DNA of 64,000 bases, from contig NZ_JAWRCU010000024.1 in NCBI RefSeq assembly GCF_033542235.1, positions 8,184-72,183 of the forward strand, in the 5' to 3' direction. The DNA comes from JAWRCU01 sp033542235. Its GTDB lineage: Bacteria; Pseudomonadota; Alphaproteobacteria; Rhizobiales; Rhizobiaceae. A program made the position numbers and the translations under genes. The notes beneath the pieces are model-generated. The model was not told the DNA's origin and did not search any database. It saw only the letters and a program-made list of their open reading frames with translations. Of this stretch, positions 7,628-16,414 are shown piece after piece (position 1 is the first letter of the stretch; every line of letters begins with the position of its first letter).

Positions 7628-8944
7628 ATGGCCAGTTCCGAAGCCGCAGTGAAAGCCGCCTGGAAGGCGATCGACGAGGAAAAGGATTACGCGACAGATC
7701 TCACCCAGAAGCTGGTTCGCATACCGTCGGTCAATCCGAAATTCATCAGGGATCCTGACCAGAACCTGGAAAGCGCGGTGCAGGATGCGGTCGAGGCCGA
7801 ACTGAAGTCGATCGGGATGTCGATTGACCGCTGGGACGTGTTTGAGGACCGGCCGAACGTCATCGGGCAGCTGCCGGGCTCTGAGGAGCGTAGCCTGCTG
7901 CTCTGCGGCCATATCGATGTGGTTCCGGTCGGCGAGCGCGGCTCGTGGACAGTCGATCCGTTCGGCGGCGAGATCAAGAACGGCCGGCTCTATGGACGCG
8001 GCGCGGTCGACATGAAGAGTGGCGTGGCCGCGGCGATTGCAGCCATACGCGCAATCCGCAAGGCGGGCATCGAGCTCGACGGGCGGATCGCCATGCACTC
8101 CGTTGTTGACGAGGAGACCGGCGGTTTCGGTGCGATCGATGCCGTAAAGCGCGGCTATCTGGCCGAGGCGGCGATCATCACGGAACCAAGCTGGGGCGAG
8201 ATCCAGGTCTGCGAAGGCGGACTCGAATGGATCCGCATCACCATCACCGGCCGCCAGGGTCATTCCGCCTGGCGCTACAACGAGATCTGGCCGCAGCGGG
8301 ACGAACCGGCCCGGCTGCGCCCCGCCGTAAACGCAATCGACATCGCCGTGCGCTTTCTCGATGCGCTCAGGAACTTCGAAAGCTCGCGCTGCCGCAACCG
8401 CCAGCATCCGCTGCTGCCGCCGGGCATGAATACGATCAACGTTGGCGTGATGCGGGCGGGCGCAGGGCTCGGGCCGGACGGCCTGCCGCTGATCCTGACC
8501 AACCCCGCCATCATCCCCGACGTGGCCGTGATCGACCTCGACTACAAGTTCCTGCCCAACCAGACCAAGCAGGAGATCCGGGCGGAGTTCGAGGACTTCG
8601 TCCATCACTTCTGTCAGCAGGATCTCTGGCTGCAGCAGCACCCGATCAAGGTCGAGTGGGAACTCGGCGGCCTGCATTTCCCGCCGATGGATACTCCGCC
8701 AGACCATCCGCTGGTGCAGTCGCTCTACAAGCGTCGCACCGAGCTTGGCGGCAAGCCGAAGATCTCCGGGTTCATCGCCGTCGCCGACTGCGCGCACTAC
8801 GCCGGGGCCGGCGTAAACGCCATGATCTGCGGGGCTACCGGCGATGGCTTCCATGGCACCGACGAATACGTGGACATCGCCTCGCTGGAGGAAACGACCA
8901 AGACGCTGGCCGCCGCCATCATCGACTGGTGCGGCGTCCGCTGA
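7628..8944 (+). CDS. M20 family metallohydrolase (ArgE/DapE-like)
   Basis: 438 residues from the ATG at 7628, preceded by an AAAAGGGGA Shine-Dalgarno region. In-frame codons further upstream overlap the previous gene and are less likely. Zinc-binding M20 motifs are LLLCGHIDVVPVG (His, Asp), YGRGAVDMKSG (bridging Asp), VVDEETGGFGA (Glu-Glu) and a dimerisation domain around ITGRQGHSAW. Known relatives hydrolyse N-acyl-amino acids such as acetylornithine, succinyl-DAP or carbamoyl amides. Here it lies between an amidohydrolase and a binding protein, which suggests deacylation of an imported compound. Confidence 0.87.
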   Translation: MASSEAAVKAAWKAIDEEKDYATDLTQKLVRIPSVNPKFIRDPDQNLESAVQDAVEAELKSIGMSIDRWDVFEDRPNVIGQLPGSEERSLLLCGHIDVVPVGERGSWTVDPFGGEIKNGRLYGRGAVDMKSGVAAAIAAIRAIRKAGIELDGRIAMHSVVDEETGGFGAIDAVKRGYLAEAAIITEPSWGEIQVCEGGLEWIRITITGRQGHSAWRYNEIWPQRDEPARLRPAVNAIDIAVRFLDALRNFESSRCRNRQHPLLPPGMNTINVGVMRAGAGLGPDGLPLILTNPAIIPDVAVIDLDYKFLPNQTKQEIRAEFEDFVHHFCQQDLWLQQHPIKVEWELGGLHFPPMDTPPDHPLVQSLYKRRTELGGKPKISGFIAVADCAHYAGAGVNAMICGATGDGFHGTDEYVDIASLEETTKTLAAAIIDWCGVR

Positions 8945-8973
8945 TCATCAAAGCAAAAAACAGGGGAACAGCA

Positions 8974-10209
8974 ATGAAACTCTCAGCCTTCATGAGGAAC
9001 GCGCTGCTGACCGCAGCGGTTCTCGCGGTACTGCCTGCATACGCTCAGGACAAGGTCGCAAAGATCGGCGTGCTGGCGCCGCTTACCGGTGGCGCCGCCG
9101 CCGACGGCAACGAGATGGTCAATGGCGCCAAGCTCGCCGTCGACGAGATCAATGCGGCGGGCGGGGTGGCCGGCTACAAGTTCGAGGTCGTCGTCGGCGA
9201 CACGCAGGACCAGGCGGCCGATGTCGTCACCAGCGCTTTCGAGCGGCTGGCCGGCGACCGCGACTTGAACGTGATCATGACCGGCTATGCCAGCGGCAGC
9301 AATTTCGAGATCGAGCTGATGGCCGAGCAGGAGATGCCCTATCTCATCTCCGCCAATTCGGCCCAGACCCGCGACATCATCGCGCCAAAGCCCGACGAGT
9401 TCCCGACCGTCTGGTCTCTGACGCCGTCCTATGACGCTTACGAGACGGCAATGGTGCCTGTCATCAAACAGCTTGAAGAATCAGGAAAGCTCAAGCTGCC
9501 CAACAAGAAGGTCGCGTTGATCTCCTCGGACAATCCTTACTCGAAGACCGTCATGGACGGCCTGAAGAAGAGCTTCGAGGCGGCCGGTTGGACGGTGACC
9601 TCGGCTGATCTTCTGCCGTTCGGCGAAATCAACGACTGGCGGGCCTTCCTTGCCCGTGTACGTCAGGACGAGCCGGCTGTGATCATCAACACCGACTACC
9701 TGCCCGGCAACGCTGCGAAATTCATGACGCAGTTCCTGGAGACGCCGACCAACAGCCTCGTCTTCATTCAGTATGCGCCGTCGGTTCCGGAGTTCCTCGA
9801 CCTCACCAAGGAACGGGCGAACGGCATCATGTACAATTTGCTCGGCGGCGTCCTCGACACGCCCAAGAATCCGCGTGCGGCCGAGGTCTCGAAGAAATTC
9901 CAGGACCGCTACGGCGTGAAGACCGGCTCCTACGGGGCCTCGCTCTATGAGGAGGTCTATCTCTATGCTGACGCGCTCGCCAAAGTCGGTGACCCGACCA
10001 AGCGGCTGGAGATCGGAAAGGCGATCGGCGAAACCCAGAAGCAGATTGCCTCCGGCAAGCTGAAATTCGATCCGGCGACCCATCTCGCGGTGCAGGGCGA
10101 CGATGCCATTCCGATCCAGTTCTTCCAGCTGTGGGACGGACAGCGCGTGCTGTTCTATCCCGCCGCCTATTCGACCGGCGAGTTCCGCACGCCGCCCTGG
10201 ATGAAATAG
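8974..10209 (+). CDS. ABC transporter substrate-binding protein, LivK/HAAT type, system 1
   Basis: 411 residues. The start ATG at 8974 has a CAGGGGA ribosome site, and a Sec signal peptide ends near PAYAQ (about residue 25). The mature part begins KVAKIGVLAPLTGGAAADG, the usual opening of leucine/amide-binding periplasmic proteins (Peripla_BP_6), with GAKLAVDEINAAGGVAGYK following. It delivers ligand to the permease pair encoded at 11756-13602. It shares the operon with hydrolytic enzymes, so amides or acylated amino acids are more plausible ligands than plain leucine. A hairpin with a T-run follows the stop codon. Confidence 0.9.
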   Translation: MKLSAFMRNALLTAAVLAVLPAYAQDKVAKIGVLAPLTGGAAADGNEMVNGAKLAVDEINAAGGVAGYKFEVVVGDTQDQAADVVTSAFERLAGDRDLNVIMTGYASGSNFEIELMAEQEMPYLISANSAQTRDIIAPKPDEFPTVWSLTPSYDAYETAMVPVIKQLEESGKLKLPNKKVALISSDNPYSKTVMDGLKKSFEAAGWTVTSADLLPFGEINDWRAFLARVRQDEPAVIINTDYLPGNAAKFMTQFLETPTNSLVFIQYAPSVPEFLDLTKERANGIMYNLLGGVLDTPKNPRAAEVSKKFQDRYGVKTGSYGASLYEEVYLYADALAKVGDPTKRLEIGKAIGETQKQIASGKLKFDPATHLAVQGDDAIPIQFFQLWDGQRVLFYPAAYSTGEFRTPPWMK

Positions 10210-10223
10210 GCCGAGTAGCCGTC

Positions 10224-10257
10224 GGGCCGCGTGGTTGGATCCGTGCGGCCCCGTTTT
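10224..10257 (+). terminator. Hairpin plus T-run after substrate-binding gene 1
   Basis: GGGCCGC (10224-10230) pairs with GCGGCCC (10245-10251) across a 14-base loop and is followed by CGTTTTG. It sits between the binding-protein gene and the ATPase gene of the same operon. It is therefore more likely an attenuator or 3' mRNA stabiliser, keeping the binding protein in excess, than a full stop. The equivalent gap of system 2 has a comparable hairpin. Confidence 0.5.
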
Positions 10258-10272
10258 GCATCGAACCGTTTT

Positions 10273-11028
10273 ATGGCTGCAGAGATGGACAGCGCCCCCC
10301 TCCTCGAAGCGCGCAACGTCACGCGCCGCTTCGGCGCGCTCGTCGCCGTCGACGACGTGTCGTTCTCGATCGTATCCGGGCAGGTGTTCGGTATCGCCGG
10401 GCCGAATGGCAGCGGCAAGAGCACGCTGTTCAATGTGATGACCGGCATTCCCTTCGGTCCAAGCAGCGGCGAGGTGCTGTTGTCGGGTCGCCCGATCCAT
10501 CATTTGCGGCCGCATCAGATCAGCAGGGCAGGGGTGCTGAGGACTTTTCAGAAGGATGCCGAGTTCACCACTCTGAGCGCCTTCGAGAATGTTTATACCA
10601 GCGCCGTCTACTGCGCCGGCATCGGTAGCGGAGAGGCAAGGAGCCTGGCGGCACAGGCGCTGGACGATGTCGAGCTGCCGCCTTCGCGGCGAGGCAAGGC
10701 GGCTTCGGAACTCTCAGTGTTCGAGCGCAAGCAACTCATGATCGCCTCGGCGATCGCCGGCCGGCCCAAGGTGCTGCTGCTCGACGAGCCGGCAGCGGGC
10801 CTCACCAAGCCCGAGGTGGCCGGCCTGTCGGCGCTGATCAGGACGGTCCGCGGGCGCGGTATCACCATCGTGCTGATTGAGCATGTGCTGCCATTGCTGC
10901 TCGGCGTTTCCGAACACCTGATGGTGCTCAACTACGGCCGGATCATCGCCTCCGGCAGTCCACGCGACGTCGTGCGCGACCCCAAGGTCGTCGAGGCCTA
11001 TCTCGGATCACGGGAGGTCGTGCTTTGA
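10273..11028 (+). CDS. Branched-chain amino acid-type ABC transporter ATP-binding protein (LivG-like), system 1
   Basis: 251 residues from the ATG at 10273. An ATG at 10285 and upstream in-frame starts are also possible, and none has a clear ribosome site. Walker A is GPNGSGKST and Walker B is VLLLDEPAAGL. The signature is unusual: the position of LSGGQ reads LSVFERKQL. It powers import together with the LivF-like partner. Its stop overlaps the TTG start of the next gene (TTGA), so the two are coupled. The end of the protein, DPKVVEAYLGS, is typical of LivG. Confidence 0.88.
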   Translation: MAAEMDSAPLLEARNVTRRFGALVAVDDVSFSIVSGQVFGIAGPNGSGKSTLFNVMTGIPFGPSSGEVLLSGRPIHHLRPHQISRAGVLRTFQKDAEFTTLSAFENVYTSAVYCAGIGSGEARSLAAQALDDVELPPSRRGKAASELSVFERKQLMIASAIAGRPKVLLLDEPAAGLTKPEVAGLSALIRTVRGRGITIVLIEHVLPLLLGVSEHLMVLNYGRIIASGSPRDVVRDPKVVEAYLGSREVVL

Positions 11029-11759
11029 GTGAGGCGGCCAAAGTCTTGGAAGTGCGCGACCTTCACGCCGGCTACGACGCCTATGACGTGCTGCGCGGGG
11101 TGAGCCTCAATGTCGGGAGCGCCGAGCGGGTCGGCCTGTTCGGCCCCAACGGTCACGGCAAGACCACGCTGCTCAATACCGTCTCCAAGGTGATCGTGCC
11201 GAGGAAAGGAAGCATCAGCTTCATGGGCGAACCGCTTGCGGGGCTCTCCTCGCGCCGGATCGTCGAGCGCGGGCTGATCCATGTGCCGCAGGCGAACACA
11301 TTGTTCCCCGATATGGAAATCATGGAGACGCTGGAGCTGGCGGCCTTCACCGAACGCGCGCGCGGAGAGCGCAAGGCCAATCTCGACTATGTGCTCAAGC
11401 TCTTCCCGCGGCTGGCGGAACGGCGCCGCCAGCAATGCAGGACACTTTCGGGCGGCGAGCGGCAAATGCTGTCGATCGGCGTCGGACTGATGTGCGCGCC
11501 TCGCATGCTGATGCTCGACGAGCCGACGCTTGGACTGTCGCCCAAGCTGAAGGAAGAGCTGGCCATCGCCATTGCGGGGATAGGCGCGCGCGGAATGCCG
11601 ATGCTCATCGTCGAACAGGACATCTCCTTCGTGCTCTCGCTGGTCGACCGAATGTACTTCGTCGACCATGGCGAGATCGCCCGGGAGATCGACCGCGGCA
11701 GCGACGTCGACCATCAGGAGATCATGGACATGTATTTCGGGGAGCACGCCGCGCCATGA
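11025..11759 (+). CDS. Branched-chain amino acid-type ABC transporter ATP-binding protein (LivF-like), system 1
   Basis: 244 residues with a TTG start overlapping the preceding stop codon by 4 bp. Walker A is GPNGHGKTT, the signature is LSGGERQML and Walker B is MLMLDEPTLGLSP. LivF-like subunits form the heterodimeric ATPase with LivG. The C-terminus is adjacent to the ATGA overlap with the LivH-like permease. The His in the Walker A loop is a mild departure from the common GPNGAGKTT. Confidence 0.9.
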   Translation: MSEAAKVLEVRDLHAGYDAYDVLRGVSLNVGSAERVGLFGPNGHGKTTLLNTVSKVIVPRKGSISFMGEPLAGLSSRRIVERGLIHVPQANTLFPDMEIMETLELAAFTERARGERKANLDYVLKLFPRLAERRRQQCRTLSGGERQMLSIGVGLMCAPRMLMLDEPTLGLSPKLKEELAIAIAGIGARGMPMLIVEQDISFVLSLVDRMYFVDHGEIAREIDRGSDVDHQEIMDMYFGEHAAP

Positions 11760-12637
11760 CCGCCGACACGATCAGCGCAGTCTTCGTGAGCGGCATCGTG
11801 CTGGCGTCCGTCTACGCGCTCATGGCGAGCGGCCTCTCCCTGGTCTGGACCACGCTCGGCATCTTCAATTTTGCGCACGGCGCGCTGATGACGCTCGCCG
11901 CCTATGTCGCATGGACGGTGTCGGATGCGGCCGGGCTCGGCCTGTGGCTCGGCGCCGGAATAGCCGTCGCGATCGCAGCCGCCGTCGGCGCCGGCATACT
12001 CATGGAGCGGCTGATCGTTCGTCCCTTCTATGATCACCGCGACATCCTGCTGATCACGGTCATGACGACACTCGCCGCCATGATCTTCATCGAAAAGGGG
12101 TCGCAACTCGTCTGGGGCGCAAGGCTGAAGCAGCTTCGCCCGATCGTGCCCGGCCAGGTGAACTTCCTCGGGACCACGATCTCGGCTCAGGAGACGTTGA
12201 TCATCGTTCTGGCCCCGGTGATCCTCGGCCTGCTCTGGCTCTTCCTGCGCAATTCGCGCATAGGGCGCGGCATCCGCGCCGTCGGGCAGAACCCGAATGC
12301 GGCGAGGCTGATCGGCATCGACGTGTCGCGGCTGTTCATCATCACCTTTGCGCTTTCGGCAGCCCTTGCAGGGCTGACCGGCGTGTTGCTCGGCTCGGTG
12401 CGGATGGTGACGCCTGCCTTCGGTTCCGAGCCGCTGGTGAAGGCTCTGATCATCGTCATCTTCGGCGGCCTCGGCTCACTCGGCGGCACAATCCTGGCGG
12501 CCTATCTCATCGGGCTCCTGGAGGCGGCGCTGATATTCTTCATCGGAATCTACTGGGCGCCGTCGATGATCTTCATCCTCCTGATCGTCGTCCTGCTCGT
12601 CAGGCCGCAGGGGCTGCTCGGCAAGGTGGTGCGCTGA
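11756..12637 (+). CDS. Branched-chain amino acid-type ABC transporter permease (LivH-like), system 1
   Basis: 293 residues from the ATG that overlaps the stop of the previous gene (ATGA). A hydrophobic multi-span protein of the BPD_transp_2 family with the early motif YALMASGLSLVWTTLGIFNFAHGALM, where NFAHG is diagnostic. It also has the cytoplasmic coupling segment GRGIRAVGQNPNAARLIGIDV. It is an inner-membrane channel subunit paired with the LivM-like protein. The next gene starts in its stop codon. Confidence 0.9.
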   Translation: MTADTISAVFVSGIVLASVYALMASGLSLVWTTLGIFNFAHGALMTLAAYVAWTVSDAAGLGLWLGAGIAVAIAAAVGAGILMERLIVRPFYDHRDILLITVMTTLAAMIFIEKGSQLVWGARLKQLRPIVPGQVNFLGTTISAQETLIIVLAPVILGLLWLFLRNSRIGRGIRAVGQNPNAARLIGIDVSRLFIITFALSAALAGLTGVLLGSVRMVTPAFGSEPLVKALIIVIFGGLGSLGGTILAAYLIGLLEAALIFFIGIYWAPSMIFILLIVVLLVRPQGLLGKVVR

Positions 12638-13602
12638 TGCGATCCAAGCTCGACACGAAGGCGCTCGGCTTGGCCGCACTGGTTGCGCTGGGGCTCGTGG
12701 TGCCGCTGGTGGTGGAGGATACCTATGTCCGACACCTCTTCATCATCTCTTTCATCTATGCCGTCGTCGCCGCGAGCTGGGATCTCAGCCTCGGCTATGC
12801 GGGTATCTTCAATTTCGGCCATGTCGCCTTCTTCGGGATCGGCGTCTACGCGACCGGCCTGACGGCGAAGCTGCTCGGGCTCGATCCCTGGCTGGCGATG
12901 CTGGTCGGCGGAGTTGCCGCCTCGGCGGCCGCAGCCCTGGTCGCCCTGCCGGTGGTGCGGCTGCAGGGCGTCTATGTCGTGCTCGTCACCTTCGCCTTCA
13001 GCCAGCTTGTACTGCAGGTGGTGATCAGCCAGTCCGTCGTCACGGGCGGCACGCAAGGCCTCGTCCGCGTGCCGACAGTCGAGCTGTTCGGCTACAATTT
13101 CCTGCGCGACTACAAGTTCGGCTACTACTATGTCGCCTTCGCCATGATGCTCGTTGCGGTCGCCTGCCTGAGACGTCTGGTGCGCTCCGATTTCGGCCTT
13201 TCCATCGTGGCGCTGCGCGACAACGAGGACTACGGCAGCTCGCGTGGGATCCCGATCGCCGTGCAGCGGCTGAAGGTGCTCGTCGTAAGCGCCTTTTTTG
13301 CCGGCATCGCGGGTGGCTTCTTCGTCATCTATCTGCGTGTCGCCTCGCCGGAGGTTTTCGGCTTCTCGACCATGTCGCTCATTTTGAGCATGGTGCTTGT
13401 CGGTGGGACGTCGAGCATCTACGGCCCGGTGCTTGCGGCCTTGGTGCTGACCTTCGTCTCGGAAGGACTCGCCAATTTCGAAAGTCTCGCCGAGGGGCGT
13501 TTCATGCTGATCGCGGTGGCAATGATCGTCGTGCTGTTGTTCCTGCCGAAGGGGCTCGCATCGGCGCTTCCCAAGTCATGGAAGGAGAGGACAGCCAAAT
13601 GA
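12637..13602 (+). CDS. Branched-chain amino acid-type ABC transporter permease (LivM-like), system 1
   Basis: 321 residues. Its ATG shares a base with the preceding stop (TGATG). Typical LivM marks are AASWDLSLGYAGIFNFGHVAFFGIG in the membrane and SIVALRDNEDYGSSRGIPIAVQRLKVL in the coupling loop. It closes the first complete transporter (binding protein, two ATPases, two permeases). A 122-bp gap separates it from the second binding protein and shows no clear terminator. Confidence 0.9.
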   Translation: MRSKLDTKALGLAALVALGLVVPLVVEDTYVRHLFIISFIYAVVAASWDLSLGYAGIFNFGHVAFFGIGVYATGLTAKLLGLDPWLAMLVGGVAASAAAALVALPVVRLQGVYVVLVTFAFSQLVLQVVISQSVVTGGTQGLVRVPTVELFGYNFLRDYKFGYYYVAFAMMLVAVACLRRLVRSDFGLSIVALRDNEDYGSSRGIPIAVQRLKVLVVSAFFAGIAGGFFVIYLRVASPEVFGFSTMSLILSMVLVGGTSSIYGPVLAALVLTFVSEGLANFESLAEGRFMLIAVAMIVVLLFLPKGLASALPKSWKERTAK

Positions 13603-13724
13603 TCACCGTACGGGCCACCGCGTCTGGTTTTGGAATTGTGGAGGGCTTGGATCGCGGCTAGCGTAAGGTCCAGCGATCAAGCTGCCACAGATGCAGCAGT
13701 CGACAAGCGAAAGGGGAACACACA

Positions 13725-14900
13725 ATGCAGATTGCGATCAGAAGCCTTATCGGGACGACAGCCATGCTGTTGTTGGCGGCCGGTGCTGCCCATGCGGCCG
13801 ATGACAAGATCATCATCGGCGGCGCGATGTCGCTCACCGGTGTGCAGGCGCCGCTCGACACGCCCGGCGTGAAGGGCGCCGAGGTGGCGGTCAAATACCT
13901 CAACGACAATGGCGGCGTGCTCGGCAAGCAGGTCGAGTTCATCAATATCGACGGCAAGTCCGATCCAGTGACGGTCGGCAATGTCACCGTCGAGCTGATC
14001 GACAAGGGTGCCAATCTTATCATGGCGCCGTGCGACTTCGACTTCGGCGGGCCGGCAAGCCGTGAGGCGCAGGCGGCCGGACTGGTCGGCATTTCGACTT
14101 GTGCATCCGACCCGCTCTATTCGTCATGGTCGCTCGGCGACAAGCAATTCACCCTCTCGATGTGGAACACCACGATGGGAGCGGTCGCCGCCGACTTTGC
14201 GTTCAAGGAAAAGGGCTGGAAGACAGCCTATGTCGTCACCGACCAGTTCATCGCCTACACCAAGTCGCTGTCGAAATATTTCATCGCCCAGTACAAGGCC
14301 GATGGCGGCGAGGTGATCCTGGAGGACACCTACACCAATGGCGACAACAACTTCTCCGCGCAGCTCGCCCGGCTGCAGGCGCTCGGCAAGAAGCCCGACG
14401 TGATCTTCCTGTCGTCCTACGGCCAGGACATCGGTGCCATCATCCGGGCGCTGCGCGAGGTCGGCTACGACGCGCCGGTCCTGGGTGGCGACGCCTATGA
14501 CGATCCGGCCATGCATGCGGCGCTCGGCGAGAAGCTCGGCAACAACGTGTTCTTCGTCACCCACACTTTCATGACGCCGGAAGCGCATCCGGACATGCAG
14601 AAATTCCTCGACCTGTATCAGAAGCAGCACGGCGCCGCGCCCGACACGGCTTTCGTCGCGACCGGCTGGGACACGGTCATGATGATGGCGCAGGCCGTGA
14701 CTGCCGCCGGCAGCACCGACGGTGCCGCCGTCGCCAAGGCGCTCGAGGATGGGCAGTTCAAGCTGCTCACCGGCGATCTGGACTATGGCACGGCGGAGGA
14801 GGGTCACGTGCCTAACAAGTCGGCCGTGGTGGTCGAGCTCAAGGGTGGCAAGCCGACCTTCCTCGGCTGGCGTCGGCCCGAGACGCTGCCGGCCCCCTGA
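13725..14900 (+). CDS. ABC transporter substrate-binding protein, LivK/HAAT type, system 2
   Basis: 391 residues with a Sec signal peptide ending around AGAAHAAD (about residue 25) and a good AAAGGGGA ribosome site. The mature part starts with KIIIGGAMSLTGVQAPLDTPGVKGAEVAVKYLNDNGG and belongs to Peripla_BP_6. It clearly differs from the system 1 binding protein, so the two importers probably recognise different ligands. It is followed by a stable GC-rich hairpin before its ATPase gene. Confidence 0.9.
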   Translation: MQIAIRSLIGTTAMLLLAAGAAHAADDKIIIGGAMSLTGVQAPLDTPGVKGAEVAVKYLNDNGGVLGKQVEFINIDGKSDPVTVGNVTVELIDKGANLIMAPCDFDFGGPASREAQAAGLVGISTCASDPLYSSWSLGDKQFTLSMWNTTMGAVAADFAFKEKGWKTAYVVTDQFIAYTKSLSKYFIAQYKADGGEVILEDTYTNGDNNFSAQLARLQALGKKPDVIFLSSYGQDIGAIIRALREVGYDAPVLGGDAYDDPAMHAALGEKLGNNVFFVTHTFMTPEAHPDMQKFLDLYQKQHGAAPDTAFVATGWDTVMMMAQAVTAAGSTDGAAVAKALEDGQFKLLTGDLDYGTAEEGHVPNKSAVVVELKGGKPTFLGWRRPETLPAP

Positions 14901-14911
14901 GCCAAACATCC

Positions 14912-14938
14912 GCGCCGGGGTTCGCCCCGGCGCCTTTT
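14912..14938 (+). terminator. Strong TTCG hairpin plus T-run after substrate-binding gene 2
   Basis: GCGCCGGGG (14912-14920) and CCCCGGCGC (14925-14933) form a perfect 9-bp stem closed by a TTCG tetraloop, followed by CTTTTG. It lies 11 bases after the binding-protein stop and 12 bases before the next ATG. As with system 1, it most likely partially terminates or protects mRNA so that the periplasmic protein is made in excess. Confidence 0.65.
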
Positions 14939-14949
14939 GCGGGGGCATC

Positions 14950-15684
14950 ATGCCGAAATCCTCTCTCAACGCGATCGACGTTTCGGTCGAGTTCGCCGGG
15001 CTCAAGGCGCTGTCTGACGTCTCGCTCGCGCTGAATGCCGGCGAGATCGTCGGCCTCATCGGACCGAACGGCTCGGGCAAGACCACATTGATCAATGCGA
15101 TCACCGGCCAGGTGGCGCTCGCCGGCGGCCGAGTCATGCTCGGTGACGGGACGATCTCAGGGCTCGCCCCGCGGCAGATAGCGCTCAAGGGGATCTCGCG
15201 ATCTTTCCAGATCGTGCGGCTCTTCAACAACATGACGGTGGTCGAGAATATCGAGGCTGCTGCGCTGGCGCGCGGCGATAGCAATCGTGCTGCCCGCGCC
15301 AAGGCCGAGGCGTTGCTCGCCGAGTTCGCCCTTGCCGGCAAGGCGGACGAGCTCGGCGCCGCCTTGAGCTACGGCGACAAGCGGCGTGTGGAGATCGCCC
15401 GCGCTCTGGCCGCCGATCCGTCCTTTTTGCTCCTCGACGAGCCTGCCGCGGGGATGAACGAAGCCGAGACGGAGGCGCTGCTGCACACGCTCGCGGCCTT
15501 GCCTGAGGCGCGCGGGCTCGGCCTGCTGATCATCGACCACGACATGGGGCTTATCATGCGGCTCTGCCATCGCCTGCACGTTCTCGCCTCAGGACGGACC
15601 ATCGCGACCGGCACGGCCGATCAGGTCCGTCGCGATCCCGCGGTCATCGAAGCCTATCTCGGTTCAGAGGCAGCCCATGCTTGA
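14950..15684 (+). CDS. Branched-chain amino acid-type ABC transporter ATP-binding protein (LivG-like), system 2
   Basis: 244 residues from the ATG at 14950. Upstream in-frame codons would run through the hairpin and the previous gene. Walker A is GPNGSGKTT, the signature is the LivG-type LSYGDKRRVEIARAL, and Walker B is FLLLDEPAAGMNE. IDHDMGLIMRLCHRLHVLASG carries the switch His. The signature differs from the LSVFE form in system 1, so the two sets are not recent copies. It overlaps the next gene by 8 bp. Confidence 0.9.
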   Translation: MPKSSLNAIDVSVEFAGLKALSDVSLALNAGEIVGLIGPNGSGKTTLINAITGQVALAGGRVMLGDGTISGLAPRQIALKGISRSFQIVRLFNNMTVVENIEAAALARGDSNRAARAKAEALLAEFALAGKADELGAALSYGDKRRVEIARALAADPSFLLLDEPAAGMNEAETEALLHTLAALPEARGLGLLIIDHDMGLIMRLCHRLHVLASGRTIATGTADQVRRDPAVIEAYLGSEAAHA

Positions 15685-16384
15685 AGTCGAGGAACTCGAG
15701 GTCCGCTATGGCGCGATCCGCGCCGTGCGCGGCATCTCGCTCAGAGTCGCTTCGGGCGAGCTTGTTGCGCTCGTCGGGGCCAACGGCGCCGGTAAATCGT
15801 CGACGCTGATGTGCATCGCCGGCGCGCTGAAGGCAGCTGCCGGCTCGGTGCATCTCGACGGAGAGGATATCACCTCCGGCAAGCCCGAGACCATCGTACG
15901 GCGTGGTATCGCGACCGTGCCCGAGACGCGTGACGTCTTCCCCGATCTCACTGTCGACGAGAACCTGATGCTGGGCAGTTACATCAGGCGCGGCGATGGC
16001 AAAGGCGTTGCCGAGGACCGCGCCAGGATGCTGTCGCTCTTTCCGCGGCTTGCCGAGCGCGCCGCCCAGCCGGCCGGCACTCTGTCGGGAGGCGAGCAGC
16101 AGATGCTGGTGATCGCCCGGGCAATGATGTCGCGGCCCAAGGTCCTGCTGCTCGACGAACCGTCGCTCGGGCTGGCGCCGGTGATCGTCGACCAGATCTT
16201 CGAGATGATCGCGGTACTGAAGAAAACAGGCGTCACCATCCTGCTCGTCGAACAGAACGTCGGCAAGGCTTTATCGGTGGCCGACCGCGCCTATGTGATG
16301 CGGCTCGGCCGGATCGCAGCGTCTGGAACCGCGGCGGAGATCGGCGCCCAGACGGACCTCTCGGCGCTGTATTTGGGAGCGTAG
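15677..16384 (+). CDS. Branched-chain amino acid-type ABC transporter ATP-binding protein (LivF-like), system 2
   Basis: 235 residues. Walker A is GANGAGKSS, the signature is LSGGEQQML, and Walker B is VLLLDEPSLGLAP. GIATVPETRDVFPDLTVDENLMLG is the LivF Q-loop region. The start ATG overlaps the LivG-like gene by 8 bp. A 30-bp gap precedes the permease gene. It forms the ATPase dimer of importer 2. Confidence 0.9.
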   Translation: MLEVEELEVRYGAIRAVRGISLRVASGELVALVGANGAGKSSTLMCIAGALKAAAGSVHLDGEDITSGKPETIVRRGIATVPETRDVFPDLTVDENLMLGSYIRRGDGKGVAEDRARMLSLFPRLAERAAQPAGTLSGGEQQMLVIARAMMSRPKVLLLDEPSLGLAPVIVDQIFEMIAVLKKTGVTILLVEQNVGKALSVADRAYVMRLGRIAASGTAAEIGAQTDLSALYLGA

Positions 16385-16414
16385 TGGCATGACGGCGAAC
16401 GGGCGGCCTTCCAG

